A stretch of 64,000 nt of DNA from Streptosporangium violaceochromogenes (GCF_014654615.1 NZ_BNBB01000001.1:248001-312000), one strand, 5' to 3'. Counted from the stretch's first letter, positions 16,679-26,220 are shown. Notes: a model not told the origin generated them from the letters alone. Program-made: numbers and translations.

Positions 16679-17422
16679 CTAGCCCTGCCGGGCCTCCTTG
16701 GCCTTGCGCGCGGCCTCGACCTTGGCGCTCGCGGCGTACTTGTCGACGTACTCCTGCCCGGAGAGCTCCATCAGGGCGTACATGATCTCGTCGGTGACCG
16801 CGCGCAGGACGAGACGGTTCTCCTCCATCCCGTAGTAACGGGAGAAGTCGAGGGGCTTGCCGAACCTCACCCCGGGGCGGATGCCCAGCCGGGGCAGGAG
16901 CCGTCCGGGGGGCATCATCTCGAAGGTGTTGACCATCGCCCACGGGATGACCGGCACGCGCGCCTCCAGGGCCAGCCGGGCCACGCCGGTCTTGCCCTTG
17001 TACAGGCGCCCGTCGTGGGAGCGGGTGCCCTCGGGGTAGATGGCGAGCACCTGGCCCTCGGCCAGGATCCGCTTGCCGGTGCGCAGTGCCGCCTCGCTGG
17101 CCTTCCCGCCCGAGCGGTCGATGGGAACGGTCCCGACGCCGCTGAAGAAGGCCCTGCTGAGGAGTCCCTTGATTCCGCGGCCCGTGAAGTAGTCGGACTT
17201 GCCGAGGGAGATCACTTTGCGCGGCAGGAACAGCGCCCCGAAGAAGTGGTCGGCGAACGACAGGTGGTTGCCGGCCAGGATGACCGGCCCCTCCCGTGGA
17301 ACGTTGTCCACGCCCTCCGCCCACGGGCGGAAGACGAAGTGGAGGAAGGGCCACAGGATGGCCTTTACCACCCAGTAGAACACGCGGAGCTCCTTCTGCC
17401 GGCGGTGGGGACGTGTGGTCAT
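16679..17422 (-). CDS. 1-acyl-sn-glycerol-3-phosphate acyltransferase (PlsC-like)
   Basis: This 247-residue membrane-associated acyltransferase of phospholipid synthesis has one N-terminal hydrophobic segment ([16 protein letters not shown]). Catalytic motif I is NHLSFAD, motif III is YPEGTRS, and [13 protein letters not shown] follows. The start is set at the ATG at 17422, which has GGAGG seven bases upstream; a GTG at 17446 is a weaker choice. The C-terminus is Ala/Lys-rich. It is divergent from the esterase gene. The acyl donor and exact acceptor are inferred from family. Confidence 0.88.
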   Translation of the reverse strand: MTTRPHRRQKELRVFYWVVKAILWPFLHFVFRPWAEGVDNVPREGPVILAGNHLSFADHFFGALFLPRKVISLGKSDYFTGRGIKGLLSRAFFSGVGTVPIDRSGGKASEAALRTGKRILAEGQVLAIYPEGTRSHDGRLYKGKTGVARLALEARVPVIPWAMVNTFEMMPPGRLLPRLGIRPGVRFGKPLDFSRYYGMEENRLVLRAVTDEIMYALMELSGQEYVDKYAASAKVEAARKAKEARQG

Positions 17423-17541
17423 CCTCCCACCTCCCGGACAACGCACCTACCCCGCTAATTCCTATCAATCCCTGCCAATCCCCCTCTCGCGAAATACCTC
17501 CTCATCGTGCGACGATCGGTCGAACCGTACAAGGAGCCGTG

Positions 17542-18306
17542 ATGCCAGTCCTGCCCGGCGCGGAGCCGTACCACCACAGAGGCGGAAGAGCCGGGGTCCT
17601 CCTCTGCCACGGATTCACCGGGTCACCGCAGTCGCTGCGCCCCTGGGGCGAGTACCTGGCACGGGCGGGCCTGAGCGTGGCGCTGCCCAGGCTGCCGGGC
17701 CACGGGACCACCTGGCAGGAGATGAACCGCACCCGCTGGGAGGACTGGTACGCCGAGCTGGACAAGACCCTGGCCGACCTGCGCGGGCGCTGCGACGAGG
17801 TCTTCGTGGCCGGGCTGTCGCTGGGAGGCTGCCTGGCGCTGCGGCTGGCCGAGGTGCACGGCGAGGGGATCCGCGGGCTGGTGCTCGTCAACCCGTCGAT
17901 CGCCAACGACGTGCCGCTCCTGGCGCTGGCGCCGCTGCTCGGCCTGGTGCTCCGGTCGGTACCGGGGGTGGCCGGGGACATCAAGAAGGCGGGGGTGACC
18001 GAGCTGGGGTACACCCGCACACCGGTCAGGGCCGCCGCCTCCCTCCCCCGGCTGTGGTCCCTGACCCGGTCGGAGCTGGGAAAGGTCACCCAGCCGATAC
18101 TGGTTTTTCATAGTTCACAGGATCATGTCGTGAAACCAACCAGCGTGCGTATTCTGCGTGAGAGGCTGGCCGGGGGGAACCTTGATGTTGTGGAGCTCAA
18201 CGACAGCTACCACGTCGCGACTCTCGACAACGACGCGGATCGGATCTTTGCGGGGAGCCTGGAGTTCATCGGCACGAACACCTCTGTACCCTTGCAGGGA
18301 GGCTGA
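17542..18306 (+). CDS. Alpha/beta-hydrolase, carboxylesterase or monoacylglycerol lipase type
   Basis: This 254-residue serine hydrolase has LLCHGFTGSPQSL as the oxyanion-hole region, the nucleophile in GLSLGG (S93), the acid in HSSQDHVV (D194) and the base in DSYHVAT (H224). It resembles Est30-type carboxylesterases and bacterial monoglyceride lipases. An AAGGAG site lies 5 bases before the ATG. It is divergent from the PlsC-like gene, so a lipid substrate is plausible but not shown. Confidence 0.85.
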   Translation: MPVLPGAEPYHHRGGRAGVLLCHGFTGSPQSLRPWGEYLARAGLSVALPRLPGHGTTWQEMNRTRWEDWYAELDKTLADLRGRCDEVFVAGLSLGGCLALRLAEVHGEGIRGLVLVNPSIANDVPLLALAPLLGLVLRSVPGVAGDIKKAGVTELGYTRTPVRAAASLPRLWSLTRSELGKVTQPILVFHSSQDHVVKPTSVRILRERLAGGNLDVVELNDSYHVATLDNDADRIFAGSLEFIGTNTSVPLQGG

Positions 18307-18352
18307 ACGCGAGTGGGGAATGCGCGGTCTCCGGGAGGGACGGGCCAGCTAA

Positions 18353-18829
18353 GTGACACCTCAAAGCGATGAGGACGAGGTCTGGCGGCAGATCGTCGCC
18401 TCCTTCCACGACGTCGTCGAGATCGACTCGGCCAACCAGCCGTGGCCGGACAGCGAGAACCTCCCCGCCGAACCCGCGCGGAGGGTGGTCAAACAGTCGG
18501 AGGAGGAGCGGCCCTCCCCCGTCACGGAGGACCTCTCCGACGGCGATGACGATGACGATGACGGCGGCGAAACCGAGGACGAGGGTCACTACGTCCCGCC
18601 GCCCCCTCCCCCGCTCCCCGCGATCGACACCACCGGCAAGATCGCCTGGGTGGGTCTGCTCGGCGGCCCCGCCTACCTCCTGCTCAGCGCGGCGCTGAGC
18701 TGGAGGTTGCAGGGCTGGATGCTCTTCGCCGCGGTCGCGGCCTTCATCGGCGGCTTCGTGGCCCTGGTGGTGCGGATGGGCGACGGCCCGCCCAACGACT
18801 CCGGCTGGGACGACGGCGCGGTCATCTGA
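18353..18829 (+). CDS. Acidic hypothetical membrane protein
   Basis: This protein has 158 residues. Residues 1-95 are very acidic, with a run of seven Asp broken by Gly, then a six-Pro stretch. Two transmembrane segments follow (IAWVGLLGGPAYLLLSAAL and MLFAAVAAFIGGFVALVV), and the tail is short and acidic. It is a conserved type in actinobacteria but I know no function. GTG start with GGGAGGG upstream. It lies 46 bases after the esterase gene and is probably co-transcribed. Confidence 0.7.
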   Translation: MTPQSDEDEVWRQIVASFHDVVEIDSANQPWPDSENLPAEPARRVVKQSEEERPSPVTEDLSDGDDDDDDGGETEDEGHYVPPPPPPLPAIDTTGKIAWVGLLGGPAYLLLSAALSWRLQGWMLFAAVAAFIGGFVALVVRMGDGPPNDSGWDDGAVI

Positions 18830-18919
18830 AAAGCCGGAAAGGCCTGCTCGGAAAGGACGGCGAGGAGGCGCGGGCCCCGCCCCTCACGGGTCCCCGTCTC
18901 CCTCGTGAACCGGCCTCCC

Positions 18920-20047
18920 TCAGGGCTTGGCCCGCTCCGGCGCGCCGAACCGCTCGATGACGTCGGTGTAGCGGCCCGCGGCGTCCACCACGTGGCCCAC
19001 GGTCCACACGGTGCCGGTGGCCGGGAGGTAGGCCACCGACTGGAGCCTGATGGTGCGCGAGGCGGCGCCGCCCGCACCGCGCAGCGCCGTCACCTTGTGA
19101 CCGTCGTAGTGGAGCAGGAACGCCTCACCGGGCCTGCTCATGTCCACCCCGGAGATCCAGAAACGGCCCTTGCGGTCGCCCGTCACCCCGTACAGCCGCA
19201 CATCGCCGCCCGGCACGGTCACCCGGGACCACTTCTTACCGTTCCACGCGAGGACCAGGGGGCTCACCTTGCCCGACGACCGGTAGACCCCGCCGACGGC
19301 CAGCGCCCTCTTCGGCGCGTCGAGGTAAACGTCGCGGAGATAACCGCCCGGGATGTCGGGGGCCTCGGAGGTCTTCCAGTGCCCCCCGGACATCCTCGTG
19401 ATCAGCGGCCCACGATCGGTGTCACCCACCGCCCAGCCCTCGCTCCTGCCCGCCAGGGCCACGCCGTACAGGGTGCCCCTGCCCTTGAGCTGCGTGAGCC
19501 TCCACCGGCCTCCGGTGAAGGCGACGATCAGCGGCTGCCGGTCGCGGCGGCCCACCGCGGTCATCCGGCCGGGGATCGCCGACACCCCGCCCAGCCAGTC
19601 GCCGGCGTGCAGCCTGTCGACGATGACCCGGTCGAAGGTCGTCCCGTCGCCCGCCGCGAGGTACGGCATGCCGTCGTGCCCCTCGCCGACGGCCCACAGC
19701 TCGGACGGCGAGGCCGCGGCGACCGAGCGCAGGAGCCCCGCGCCGGTGGGGTCGTTGCGGATGCCGACCTCGGTCCAGGAGGCGCCGTCCCAGTGGGTGA
19801 TCGCGCCGCGGTTCCGCCAGATGTCCCAGACGCTCTGCTGCCCCACGGCCCAGACGTTCCCGGTGGAGATCCCGGCCACGTCCGACAGCGAGCCGTCGGT
19901 GCTCAGCCGTGCGCTGGTCGGCGCCTGCCACGCCTCCGCCGAGGGCGGGCTGGCGGGGTCGGCGTGAACGGCGGGCGGGAAGAGGACGGAGACGAGCAGG
20001 CCTCCCGCGCACAACGCCGGCACACGCCGCGGAAGGCGACGGGTCAT
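18920..20047 (-). CDS. Secreted beta-propeller-like protein
   Basis: This 375-residue protein has a signal peptide (MTRRLPRRVPALCAGGLL with AHA-D cleavage). At least seven repeats follow, each with an AVG-type core: VWAVGQ, LWAVGE, MTAVGR, GWAVGD, ALAVGG, FWISGV, VWTVGH. This is the pattern of a seven-bladed WD40/YVTN-like propeller. No catalytic residues are evident. A TACCAT -10 element ends seven bases before the ATG and there is no ribosome-binding site. Confidence 0.75.
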   Translation of the reverse strand: MTRRLPRRVPALCAGGLLVSVLFPPAVHADPASPPSAEAWQAPTSARLSTDGSLSDVAGISTGNVWAVGQQSVWDIWRNRGAITHWDGASWTEVGIRNDPTGAGLLRSVAAASPSELWAVGEGHDGMPYLAAGDGTTFDRVIVDRLHAGDWLGGVSAIPGRMTAVGRRDRQPLIVAFTGGRWRLTQLKGRGTLYGVALAGRSEGWAVGDTDRGPLITRMSGGHWKTSEAPDIPGGYLRDVYLDAPKRALAVGGVYRSSGKVSPLVLAWNGKKWSRVTVPGGDVRLYGVTGDRKGRFWISGVDMSRPGEAFLLHYDGHKVTALRGAGGAASRTIRLQSVAYLPATGTVWTVGHVVDAAGRYTDVIERFGAPERAKP

Positions 20048-20054
20048 GTCCCAA

Positions 20055-20060
20055 ATGGTA
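20055..20060 (-). promoter_or_regulatory. -10 element of the propeller gene, leaderless
   Basis: TACCAT on the minus strand (20060 to 20055) ends seven bases before the ATG at 20047. Confidence 0.5.
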
Positions 20061-20093
20061 CGGGGCCCCACCCCGCCCGTGTGCGGGGCTCTC

Positions 20094-20885
20094 TTACTTG
20101 CCCCTCCGATGGGGATCTCCGGAGGAGGTACGGGAGGTATCGTGCCCGGTCCGTGGCGTCCGGCGCCCGCCGTCCACGCCGGGCGCCCGCCGCCGGGGGA
20201 CCGCCAGCTCGGCGACCACCGGCAGGTGGTCGGTGGCCAGCGGCGGGTCGGCCGGATCGGCGTCGCCCCCTCCGCAGGAGAGCACGGAGAGCCCCTCCGC
20301 CGCGAAAACCGCGTCGATGCGCTCGCGCGGCCGGCGCGCGGGGAAGGTGAGGCCGTCGCCACACGGCGAGACCGCGTAGCAGTCGGTCAGCCGCCCGGCG
20401 AACCGCCGCCAGGCCGGCGCGCCCGGCCGCTCGTTGACGTCCCCGGCGAGCACGGGCAGCGCGCCGAAACGCCCGGCGACCTCCTCCAGCAGGGCCAGGG
20501 CCTCGCCCGCGTGGTGGAGGCGGGCACGGGCGTCGAGATCGAGGTGCACGGAGCCGACGGCCACCGGCCGCTCCCCCGCCTCGATCACGGCGATGGCGAC
20601 CGCGCGCCGCTCCAGGCCGGGAAACCTCCGAAGGAGGTGGCCCTCGCCGTGCAGCAGCCGTACACCGGGACCGGTCAGCACGGCCACCCCGCCGGTCCGG
20701 CGGCCCGCCGCGACGGTCATTCCGCCGGAGGCGGCCAGCCGTCCGCGCCGGTGACGCCAGCGCAGGAACCGGGGCGCCTCCTGCACGCAGAGCACGTCGG
20801 CGCGGAGCGCGGTGATCACCCGCCCCAGCGCGGCGACGTCGTCCTTCATGGAGCGCACGTTGTAGCTGGCCACCCTGAGCGTCAC
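20094..20885 (-). CDS. Endonuclease/exonuclease/phosphatase family protein
   Basis: This 263-residue EEP-fold hydrolase carries the family residues in order: ASYNVRSM (Asn), DVLCVQEA (catalytic Glu), GSVHLDLD, LAGDVNERPG (Asp/Asn pair), RIDAVF and ATDHLPVVAEL (terminal Asp-His). No signal peptide is present. The substrate could be nucleic acid, phospholipid or a small phosphate ester. The start is a GTG with a weak ribosome-binding site. Confidence 0.8.
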   Translation of the reverse strand: MTLRVASYNVRSMKDDVAALGRVITALRADVLCVQEAPRFLRWRHRRGRLAASGGMTVAAGRRTGGVAVLTGPGVRLLHGEGHLLRRFPGLERRAVAIAVIEAGERPVAVGSVHLDLDARARLHHAGEALALLEEVAGRFGALPVLAGDVNERPGAPAWRRFAGRLTDCYAVSPCGDGLTFPARRPRERIDAVFAAEGLSVLSCGGGDADPADPPLATDHLPVVAELAVPRRRAPGVDGGRRTPRTGHDTSRTSSGDPHRRGK

Positions 20886-21001
20886 CGCCCCGCCGCCCGC
20901 GTCGTCCCCTGTGCCGTCGCCCGTCCCGCCGTCCGTCCTGCCTCCTGTGCCGCCGGCGGCGGCCTCGCCCCGCCCCCGGCGCGAGCCGCCGGCCTCGCCC
21001 G

Positions 21002-21946
21002 TCAGAGCGCCCGGGCGAGGTCGGCGGCGCCGACCACACCCGCGATCGGGCCCAGCTCGGCCAGGCGGATATCGGCCTGCGGGCGGTGCCCCCGGCCGGT
21101 CATGTTACGCGCGAAGGTCTCGCGGACCTGGTCGATCCACAGGTCCGCGGCGTCCGAGACGCCGCCGCCCAGGACGAGGAGGCCGGGGTCGAGGACGGCG
21201 ACGAGGTCGTCCAGCCCCTGGGCGAGCCAGTCGGCCATCGCGGAGAAGGCGGCCAGCGCGGCGGGGTCCTTGCGCCGGGCCGCCTCGGTGACCATCGGCC
21301 CGTCGATCCGGTCCGGCGCGCCGCCGGCCATCTCCAGCAGCGTCCCGGCACGCCCGGGGTCGGCCTCGGCGATCTGCCTGGCCTCGACGACCAGGGCCTT
21401 GCCGCTGGCGTACTGCTCCCAGCAGCCCAGGTTCCCGCACCCGCACAGACGGCCCTCGGGGACGACCTGCATGTGCCCGAGCTCGGCGCCCATGCCCCAG
21501 CGGCCCCGGTACAGTGAGCCGCCCATCACGATGCCGCCGCCGATGCCGGTGCCGACGGTCACGCAGACCAGGTGGGTCTCGCCGCGCCCGGCGCCGAACC
21601 TCGCCTCGCCCCAGGCCATCGCGTTGGCGTCGTTCTCCACCACGACGGGCAGGCCGACCAGGCCGGCGACCTTCTCACGCAGGGGCTCCTCGCGCCAGGC
21701 GAGGTTGGGCGCGAAGCGCACGACGGAGCGGGTCTCGTCGACGAACCCCGCCGCACCGAGGCCCACGGCCCCGATCACCCTGCCCTCGGCCAGTTCGCCG
21801 ACGGCCTCGGCGATCGTCTCGGCCACCCGCTCGGCGTCACCGGCCGGGGTGGGCCGCAGGAGATGCGCGACGACCCGGCCGTCCTCGTCGACGACGCCCG
21901 CCGCGATTTTCGTACCGCCGATGTCGACGCCGATGCTCAGCACCAT
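21002..21946 (-). CDS. glk: ROK family sugar kinase, probable glucokinase
   Basis: This 314-residue protein has the ATP-binding GVDIGGTKIAAGVVD, ENDANAMAWGE, GTGIGGGIV and the zinc-binding CGCGNLGCWEQYASG of ROK kinases. The GAELGHMQV motif carries the catalytic residues. The pattern is close to actinobacterial GlkA. It lacks the N-terminal helix-turn-helix of ROK repressors, so it acts as an enzyme. An RBS (GGAGAGG) precedes the ATG. It lies 22 bases after the DUF5304-like gene. Confidence 0.85.
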   Translation of the reverse strand: MVLSIGVDIGGTKIAAGVVDEDGRVVAHLLRPTPAGDAERVAETIAEAVGELAEGRVIGAVGLGAAGFVDETRSVVRFAPNLAWREEPLREKVAGLVGLPVVVENDANAMAWGEARFGAGRGETHLVCVTVGTGIGGGIVMGGSLYRGRWGMGAELGHMQVVPEGRLCGCGNLGCWEQYASGKALVVEARQIAEADPGRAGTLLEMAGGAPDRIDGPMVTEAARRKDPAALAAFSAMADWLAQGLDDLVAVLDPGLLVLGGGVSDAADLWIDQVRETFARNMTGRGHRPQADIRLAELGPIAGVVGAADLARAL

Positions 21947-21968
21947 TGTCCGTCCTCTCCCCCGGGGC

Positions 21969-22406
21969 TCATCCCAGGTCGATGTGCTCCACGGGGGCCT
22001 CGTCCCGGTCGCGCTCGCGCGCCCGCCGCTGGGGCGAAGGCCTGTTGACGACGTCGAGGACCGACCTGAACGCGGCCAGCAGCTCGCTGCCCGCCTGCGT
22101 CAGGTGGTCGGCGACCGCACCGCCCGACTCGCGCTGGGCCGCCATCGCGCGGCAGAGCGGGCACGCCCGGCAGACGTACTCGTCGTGCTCGGAGACCGCC
22201 TCCTCCCACACGTCCCGCGTGCCCGCGCCCCTTCCGGAGAAGGCGTCGCCGAACCCGGCGACCGTGCCCCGGATGATGTTCCTGCCGAATTCCCTGGCCG
22301 CCCTCTGCTGGAGGGCGTCGAACAGCTTGATCGCCTCTTCCGCGGCGCTGCCCAGAGGGTCGGCGCCCCCGTCAGGCCTGTCGGTCTTTTCCGTCTTCTC
22401 AGTCAT
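21969..22406 (-). CDS. DUF5304-like protein
   Basis: This 145-residue protein has an acidic N-terminus, a helical segment, a Cys cluster CRACPLC (near residues 78-84) and the actinobacterial signature AGSELLAAFRSVLD ending in VEHIDLG. The Cys cluster could bind metal. The ATG has a GGGAGGG site and overlaps the ArsA-like gene by eight bases, so they are coupled. Function unknown. Confidence 0.75.
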   Translation of the reverse strand: MTEKTEKTDRPDGGADPLGSAAEEAIKLFDALQQRAAREFGRNIIRGTVAGFGDAFSGRGAGTRDVWEEAVSEHDEYVCRACPLCRAMAAQRESGGAVADHLTQAGSELLAAFRSVLDVVNRPSPQRRARERDRDEAPVEHIDLG

Positions 22407-23568
22407 CGGACCCTCCCGACTCGAACCGTACCTGGAGAAAGCCCTCGCGGAGCACGGCATCGCGCACGGGCCGGCGGGCCAGGGCCGCGGGCAAGGCCAG
22501 TACCCGGCGCCAGGAGCCCACGTCGACGATCAGCTCGTCCCCCTTGCGCGCGAGGTTCACCTCTCCCCGCTCGGCGAGCGGCAGGGCCAGCAGCAGCTCC
22601 CCTTCCGGGGTGACGCGCAGCGGCGGGGCGGCGGTGGGCGGGGCGAAGGGGTCGGCCTCGCCGTACATGGCCCGGCCGACGGCGGCGAGCGCGTCGGGGC
22701 CGACGGGCTCGGCGTCGAGGTAGGGGACGGTGTGCAGGGGCAGGGGGGCGAAGGACCGCTCGATCTCGGCCAGGTGCCCGGCCTGGGCCCTCACCCACCG
22801 CCGCCGCCACGGGTCGGCGCCTCCGGCGGGGAAGACACGGTTGGCGATCACCGCGTCGACGCGGTAGCCGTACAGGCTGAGGGAGGTGAGCGTGCGGCGG
22901 GCCTCGGCCAGCACCACGGCCTCGGGGGTCAGCACCAGGCGCACGGCGGCGCCGGGACCGGTGAGCAGCTCGCGGACCTCCAGCAGGCCCCGGTGCAGCC
23001 GCTCCCCGGCGCCCACCACCCGGTCCTCCGGGACGCTGACCCGGGCGACCCTGCGGATCAGCGGGGCCAGGGTGCGCAGCAGCCTCCTGCCGGCCGGCAG
23101 CAGACGGTTGACGTGCCAGTCGAGCGCCTCGGGCAGGGCGAGCAGCCGGAGCGTCTCGGCGGTGGGGGCGCAGTCGACGACCATGACGTCCCACAGCCCG
23201 CCCCGGGCGTGCTCGCGCAGCTCCAGAAGGGCGATGACCTCCTCGGCGCCGGGCAGCACCGTGATCTCCTCGGCGGTGACCTCGTCCAGGCCCAGCTCGG
23301 TGAACAGGCCGCGGGTGTAGTCGCGCAGCTCGCCCCACTGGCGCTCCAGCGCCCTTTGGGTGTCGACCTGGTGCAGGTACAGGCCGGGCGCGACCTCCCC
23401 GGGCTCGCTCCCGGCGGTCACGCCGAGCGTGTCGGCCAGCGAGTGGGCGGTGTCGGTGGAGACGACCAGGGTCTTCAGACCCGCCCTCGCGGCGAGGACC
23501 GCGGTGGCCGCCGCGGCGGTCGTCTTGCCCACGCCGCCCTTGCCGGTGAAGAGCAGGATCCTGCTCAC
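22399..23568 (-). CDS. ArsA/Get3-family ATPase
   Basis: This is a 389-residue single-domain ATPase with the deviant Walker A FTGKGGVGKTTAAAATA at residues 7-23, the switch STDTAHSLADTLGV and VMVVDCAPTAETLRLLALPE. Family members act in arsenite export or, as Get3, in tail-anchored protein targeting. There are no ars genes nearby, and related actinobacterial copies sit with housekeeping genes, so arsenic resistance is unlikely. The C-terminal 80 residues resemble an ArsA HSP20-like domain. GTG start with GGGGAGG site. Confidence 0.85.
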   Translation of the reverse strand: MSRILLFTGKGGVGKTTAAAATAVLAARAGLKTLVVSTDTAHSLADTLGVTAGSEPGEVAPGLYLHQVDTQRALERQWGELRDYTRGLFTELGLDEVTAEEITVLPGAEEVIALLELREHARGGLWDVMVVDCAPTAETLRLLALPEALDWHVNRLLPAGRRLLRTLAPLIRRVARVSVPEDRVVGAGERLHRGLLEVRELLTGPGAAVRLVLTPEAVVLAEARRTLTSLSLYGYRVDAVIANRVFPAGGADPWRRRWVRAQAGHLAEIERSFAPLPLHTVPYLDAEPVGPDALAAVGRAMYGEADPFAPPTAAPPLRVTPEGELLLALPLAERGEVNLARKGDELIVDVGSWRRVLALPAALARRPVRDAVLREGFLQVRFESGGSDD

Positions 23569-23620
23569 GTTCCCTCCCCACCCTCCCCGCCCGCCGGGAC
23601 CGGCTCGCCGGCTCGCCGCC

Positions 23621-24058
23621 TCACGAGCCCTCGACGCGCTTCTTCAGCCCTTTGAGCGCGGTGTCGACGATGACCTTCTCCGCTCTGCGCCGGATCATGC
23701 CGATCATCGGGACCACGAGGTCCACCGCGAGCTCGTAGGTCACCTCGGTGCCGCCGCCCACCTCGGCCAGACGGTAGCTCCCGGTGAGCCCGGAGACCGC
23801 CTTCCCGGCCTCGACGATCTTCCAGTCGACGGCCTCGTCGCCGTGCCAGACGTAGCCCAGGGTGTACTCGTCGCCGATCAGACCGGCGTCCAGGACGAAC
23901 CTGACCTCCCGCGGCAGGCCGTCCGCCCCGGTGGACACCACCCGCGCCGACCTCACCTGGCCCGCCCACTCCGGGTAGGAGGGAAAGTCGGCGATGACCC
24001 GCATGACGCTGGGCCGGTCCGCGCCGATCGTGATGCTGGAGGTGGTGCGATCAGCCAT
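23621..24058 (-). CDS. SRPBCC (polyketide cyclase-like) family protein
   Basis: This 145-residue START/Bet v1-like fold protein has the ADFPSYPEWAGQVRSARVV signature of the family. A C-terminal helix (VIVDTALKGLKKRVEG) closes the ligand cavity. It binds a hydrophobic ligand, unknown here. The start ATG at 24058 is fixed by a TACGGT hexamer ending six bases upstream. It is just upstream of the ArsA-like gene and probably heads that transcript. Confidence 0.8.
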   Translation of the reverse strand: MADRTTSSITIGADRPSVMRVIADFPSYPEWAGQVRSARVVSTGADGLPREVRFVLDAGLIGDEYTLGYVWHGDEAVDWKIVEAGKAVSGLTGSYRLAEVGGGTEVTYELAVDLVVPMIGMIRRRAEKVIVDTALKGLKKRVEGS

Positions 24059-24367
24059 GCGCCTACCGTACTCGTTCCGCGTTTCCGGGCGGGCGTACGG
24101 CTCACCGCTCCAGGACGAGGGGCACGCCGCCACCGCGGAAGCGGCCCACGTTGAGGCATTAGGCCCTGCCAAGCACCAAATATCGACATAAGTAACAACT
24201 CAGATGCGACACGGAGGGCGCGCGCTCGGCCATGGGGTCCCGGAGGGCGGGGCTGATACCGTGAAACCGCCTCCCGGGAACGCCTGGGTGACGGATCCAC
24301 TCTCGGGTAGCACCTCGCGGCGATCTCCGGGCGGCCGACCGGTCGGCGCGTCCCGCAGGAGTGACTC
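24059..24367. other. Divergent spacer upstream of the acyl-CoA ligase
   Basis: This 309-base gap has no gene I can support. An AT-richer island (about 24155-24200) contains CAAATATCGACATAAGTAAC. It shares TCGACATAA with the promoter at 4947-4958 and may hold the ligase promoter. The rest is GC-rich with no clear hairpin. Confidence 0.4.
24065..24070 (-). promoter_or_regulatory. -10 element of the SRPBCC gene, leaderless
   Basis: TACGGT on the minus strand (24070 to 24065) ends six bases before the ATG at 24058. Confidence 0.55.
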
Positions 24368-26161
24368 GTGCGTAAGTACACCGTCCCCGTCCTGGTGGAC
24401 GTCCCCGCCTCCGCCAACCTGACCGACGCGGTGTTCGAGCGCGCCGGCCGGGAGCCGGGCACCGTCGTGCTGCGCCGTAAGACCGGCGACGCCTGGGCCG
24501 CCGTGACCGCGGGCGAGTTCCGCGACCAGGTCGCCGCGACGGCCAGGGGGCTGATCGCGGCCGGCGTCGAGCCGGGCGACCGGGTGGCCCTGATGTCGCG
24601 CACCCGCTACGAGTGGACCGTGATCGACTACGCGATCTGGGCCGCCGGCGCGGTCAGTGTGCCGATCTACGAGACCTCCTCGGCCGAGCAGGTCGGGTGG
24701 ATCCTCTCCGACAGCGGTGCCAAGGCCGTCTTCGTGGAGCTGGACGCCCACCGGGAGGTCGTCCGCCAGGCCGTGGCCGACCTGCCCGAGCCGAAGAACC
24801 TCTGGCACATCGAGAACGGCGCGCTGGAGGAGCTGGCGGCGGCCGGCGCCGAGGTGACCGCCGAGACGCTCGCCGGGCGCCGGACCGGGCGCCGCGCGGC
24901 CGACCTCGCGACCATCGTCTACACCTCCGGCACCACCGGCCGCCCCAAGGGCTGCGCGCTGACCCACGACAACCTGCTGTTCACCGCCAGAAACGTGGCG
25001 GCGGGCCCGCTGGAGCCGCTCTTCGTCACCCGGGAGCGGGCGGGACTGCTGTTCCTGCCGCTCGCGCACGTCTTCGCGCGCATGATCCAGATCGTGCTGG
25101 TCGAGACCGGAACGGTCCTCGCCCACACTCCGAACATGAAGAACGTCGCCCCCGACCTGCAGAGCTTCCGGCCGACGTTCCTGCTGGGCGTTCCCCGGGT
25201 CTTCGAGAAGGTCTACAACGCCGCCGAGCAGAAGGCCGCCGCCACCGGCAGGAGCAGGATCTTCCACACCGCCGTCGCCGCCGCCATCGCCTGGAGCCGG
25301 GCGGAGTCCAGTGGCGGGGCGGGGCTCGGCCTCCGGCTCAGGCACGCCCTGTTCGACCGGCTGGTCTACCGCAAGCTGCGCATGGCCACCGGCGGCAGGC
25401 TGTCGGCGGCGGTGTCCGGAGGCTCGGCCCTGGGCGAGCGGCTCTCCCACTTCTTCAGGGGCGCGGGGATCGAGGTCTTCGAGGGCTGGGGCCTGACCGA
25501 GACCTCCGCGCCCTCCACCGTCAACCAGCCGGGCGCCAACAAGGTCGGCACGGTCGGCAAGCCGTTCCCCGGCGTCACGATCGGCGTGGGCGACGGCGGC
25601 GAGGTGCTGGTCAAGGGCCGTCACGTCTTCTCCGGCTACTGGAACGACGACCGCGCCACCTCCGAGGTGATCGACGCGGACGGCTGGTTCCACACCGGCG
25701 ACGTCGGCGAGCTCGACCGGGACGGCTACCTGCGCATCACCGGCCGCAAGAAGGAGATCATCGTCACCGCCGCCGGCAAGAACGTCGCCCCCGGCCCGAT
25801 GGAGGACCGCATTCGCGCCCATCCGCTGGTCAGCCAGGCGATGGTGGTCGGCGACGGCAGGCCGTTCGTCGCGGCGCTGGTGACCCTCGACCCCGAGGCG
25901 CTCGCCCGGTGGAGGGCCGAGCACGGCGCGGACGGTTCCGCTCCGGCCTCGCCCGGCGCCGACCCGGCGATCCTCGCCGAGGTGCAGAAAGCCGTGGACG
26001 AGGCCAACCGGACGGTCTCCAAGGCCGAGCAGATCAAGAAGTTCGCGGTGCTCGACGACGACATCACCGAGGAGAGCGGGCACCTGACGCCGACGCTCAA
26101 GATCAAGCGCGCCGCGGTGACGCGCGACTTCGCCGAGCGGATCGACTCCCTGTACGGCTGA
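24368..26161 (+). CDS. fadD: Long-chain acyl-CoA ligase (AMP-forming)
   Basis: This 597-residue ANL-superfamily enzyme activates fatty acids through an acyl-adenylate. Motifs are YTSGTTGRPKGC (P-loop), GWGLTETSAPST, GWFHTGDVGELDRDGYLRITGRKKEIIVTAAGKNV and a C-terminal K in LTPTLKIKR. It resembles the FadD15/AAE family of bacterial long-chain ligases. The GTG start has a GCAGGAG site. It is followed convergently by the mannosyltransferase gene. Confidence 0.92.
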   Translation: MRKYTVPVLVDVPASANLTDAVFERAGREPGTVVLRRKTGDAWAAVTAGEFRDQVAATARGLIAAGVEPGDRVALMSRTRYEWTVIDYAIWAAGAVSVPIYETSSAEQVGWILSDSGAKAVFVELDAHREVVRQAVADLPEPKNLWHIENGALEELAAAGAEVTAETLAGRRTGRRAADLATIVYTSGTTGRPKGCALTHDNLLFTARNVAAGPLEPLFVTRERAGLLFLPLAHVFARMIQIVLVETGTVLAHTPNMKNVAPDLQSFRPTFLLGVPRVFEKVYNAAEQKAAATGRSRIFHTAVAAAIAWSRAESSGGAGLGLRLRHALFDRLVYRKLRMATGGRLSAAVSGGSALGERLSHFFRGAGIEVFEGWGLTETSAPSTVNQPGANKVGTVGKPFPGVTIGVGDGGEVLVKGRHVFSGYWNDDRATSEVIDADGWFHTGDVGELDRDGYLRITGRKKEIIVTAAGKNVAPGPMEDRIRAHPLVSQAMVVGDGRPFVAALVTLDPEALARWRAEHGADGSAPASPGADPAILAEVQKAVDEANRTVSKAEQIKKFAVLDDDITEESGHLTPTLKIKRAAVTRDFAERIDSLYG

Positions 26162-26220
26162 CGCCCGCCCGGGGCGGGAACCCGCACCCGCTCCGGTCAC
26201 CCACCCCGGCCGCGCCCCGG

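Noticed and set aside
22403..23581. Second long minus-strand frame over the ArsA-like gene
   Set aside because: Arg/Gly/Pro-rich translation typical of a shifted frame in GC-rich DNA; the ArsA frame has all the motifs.
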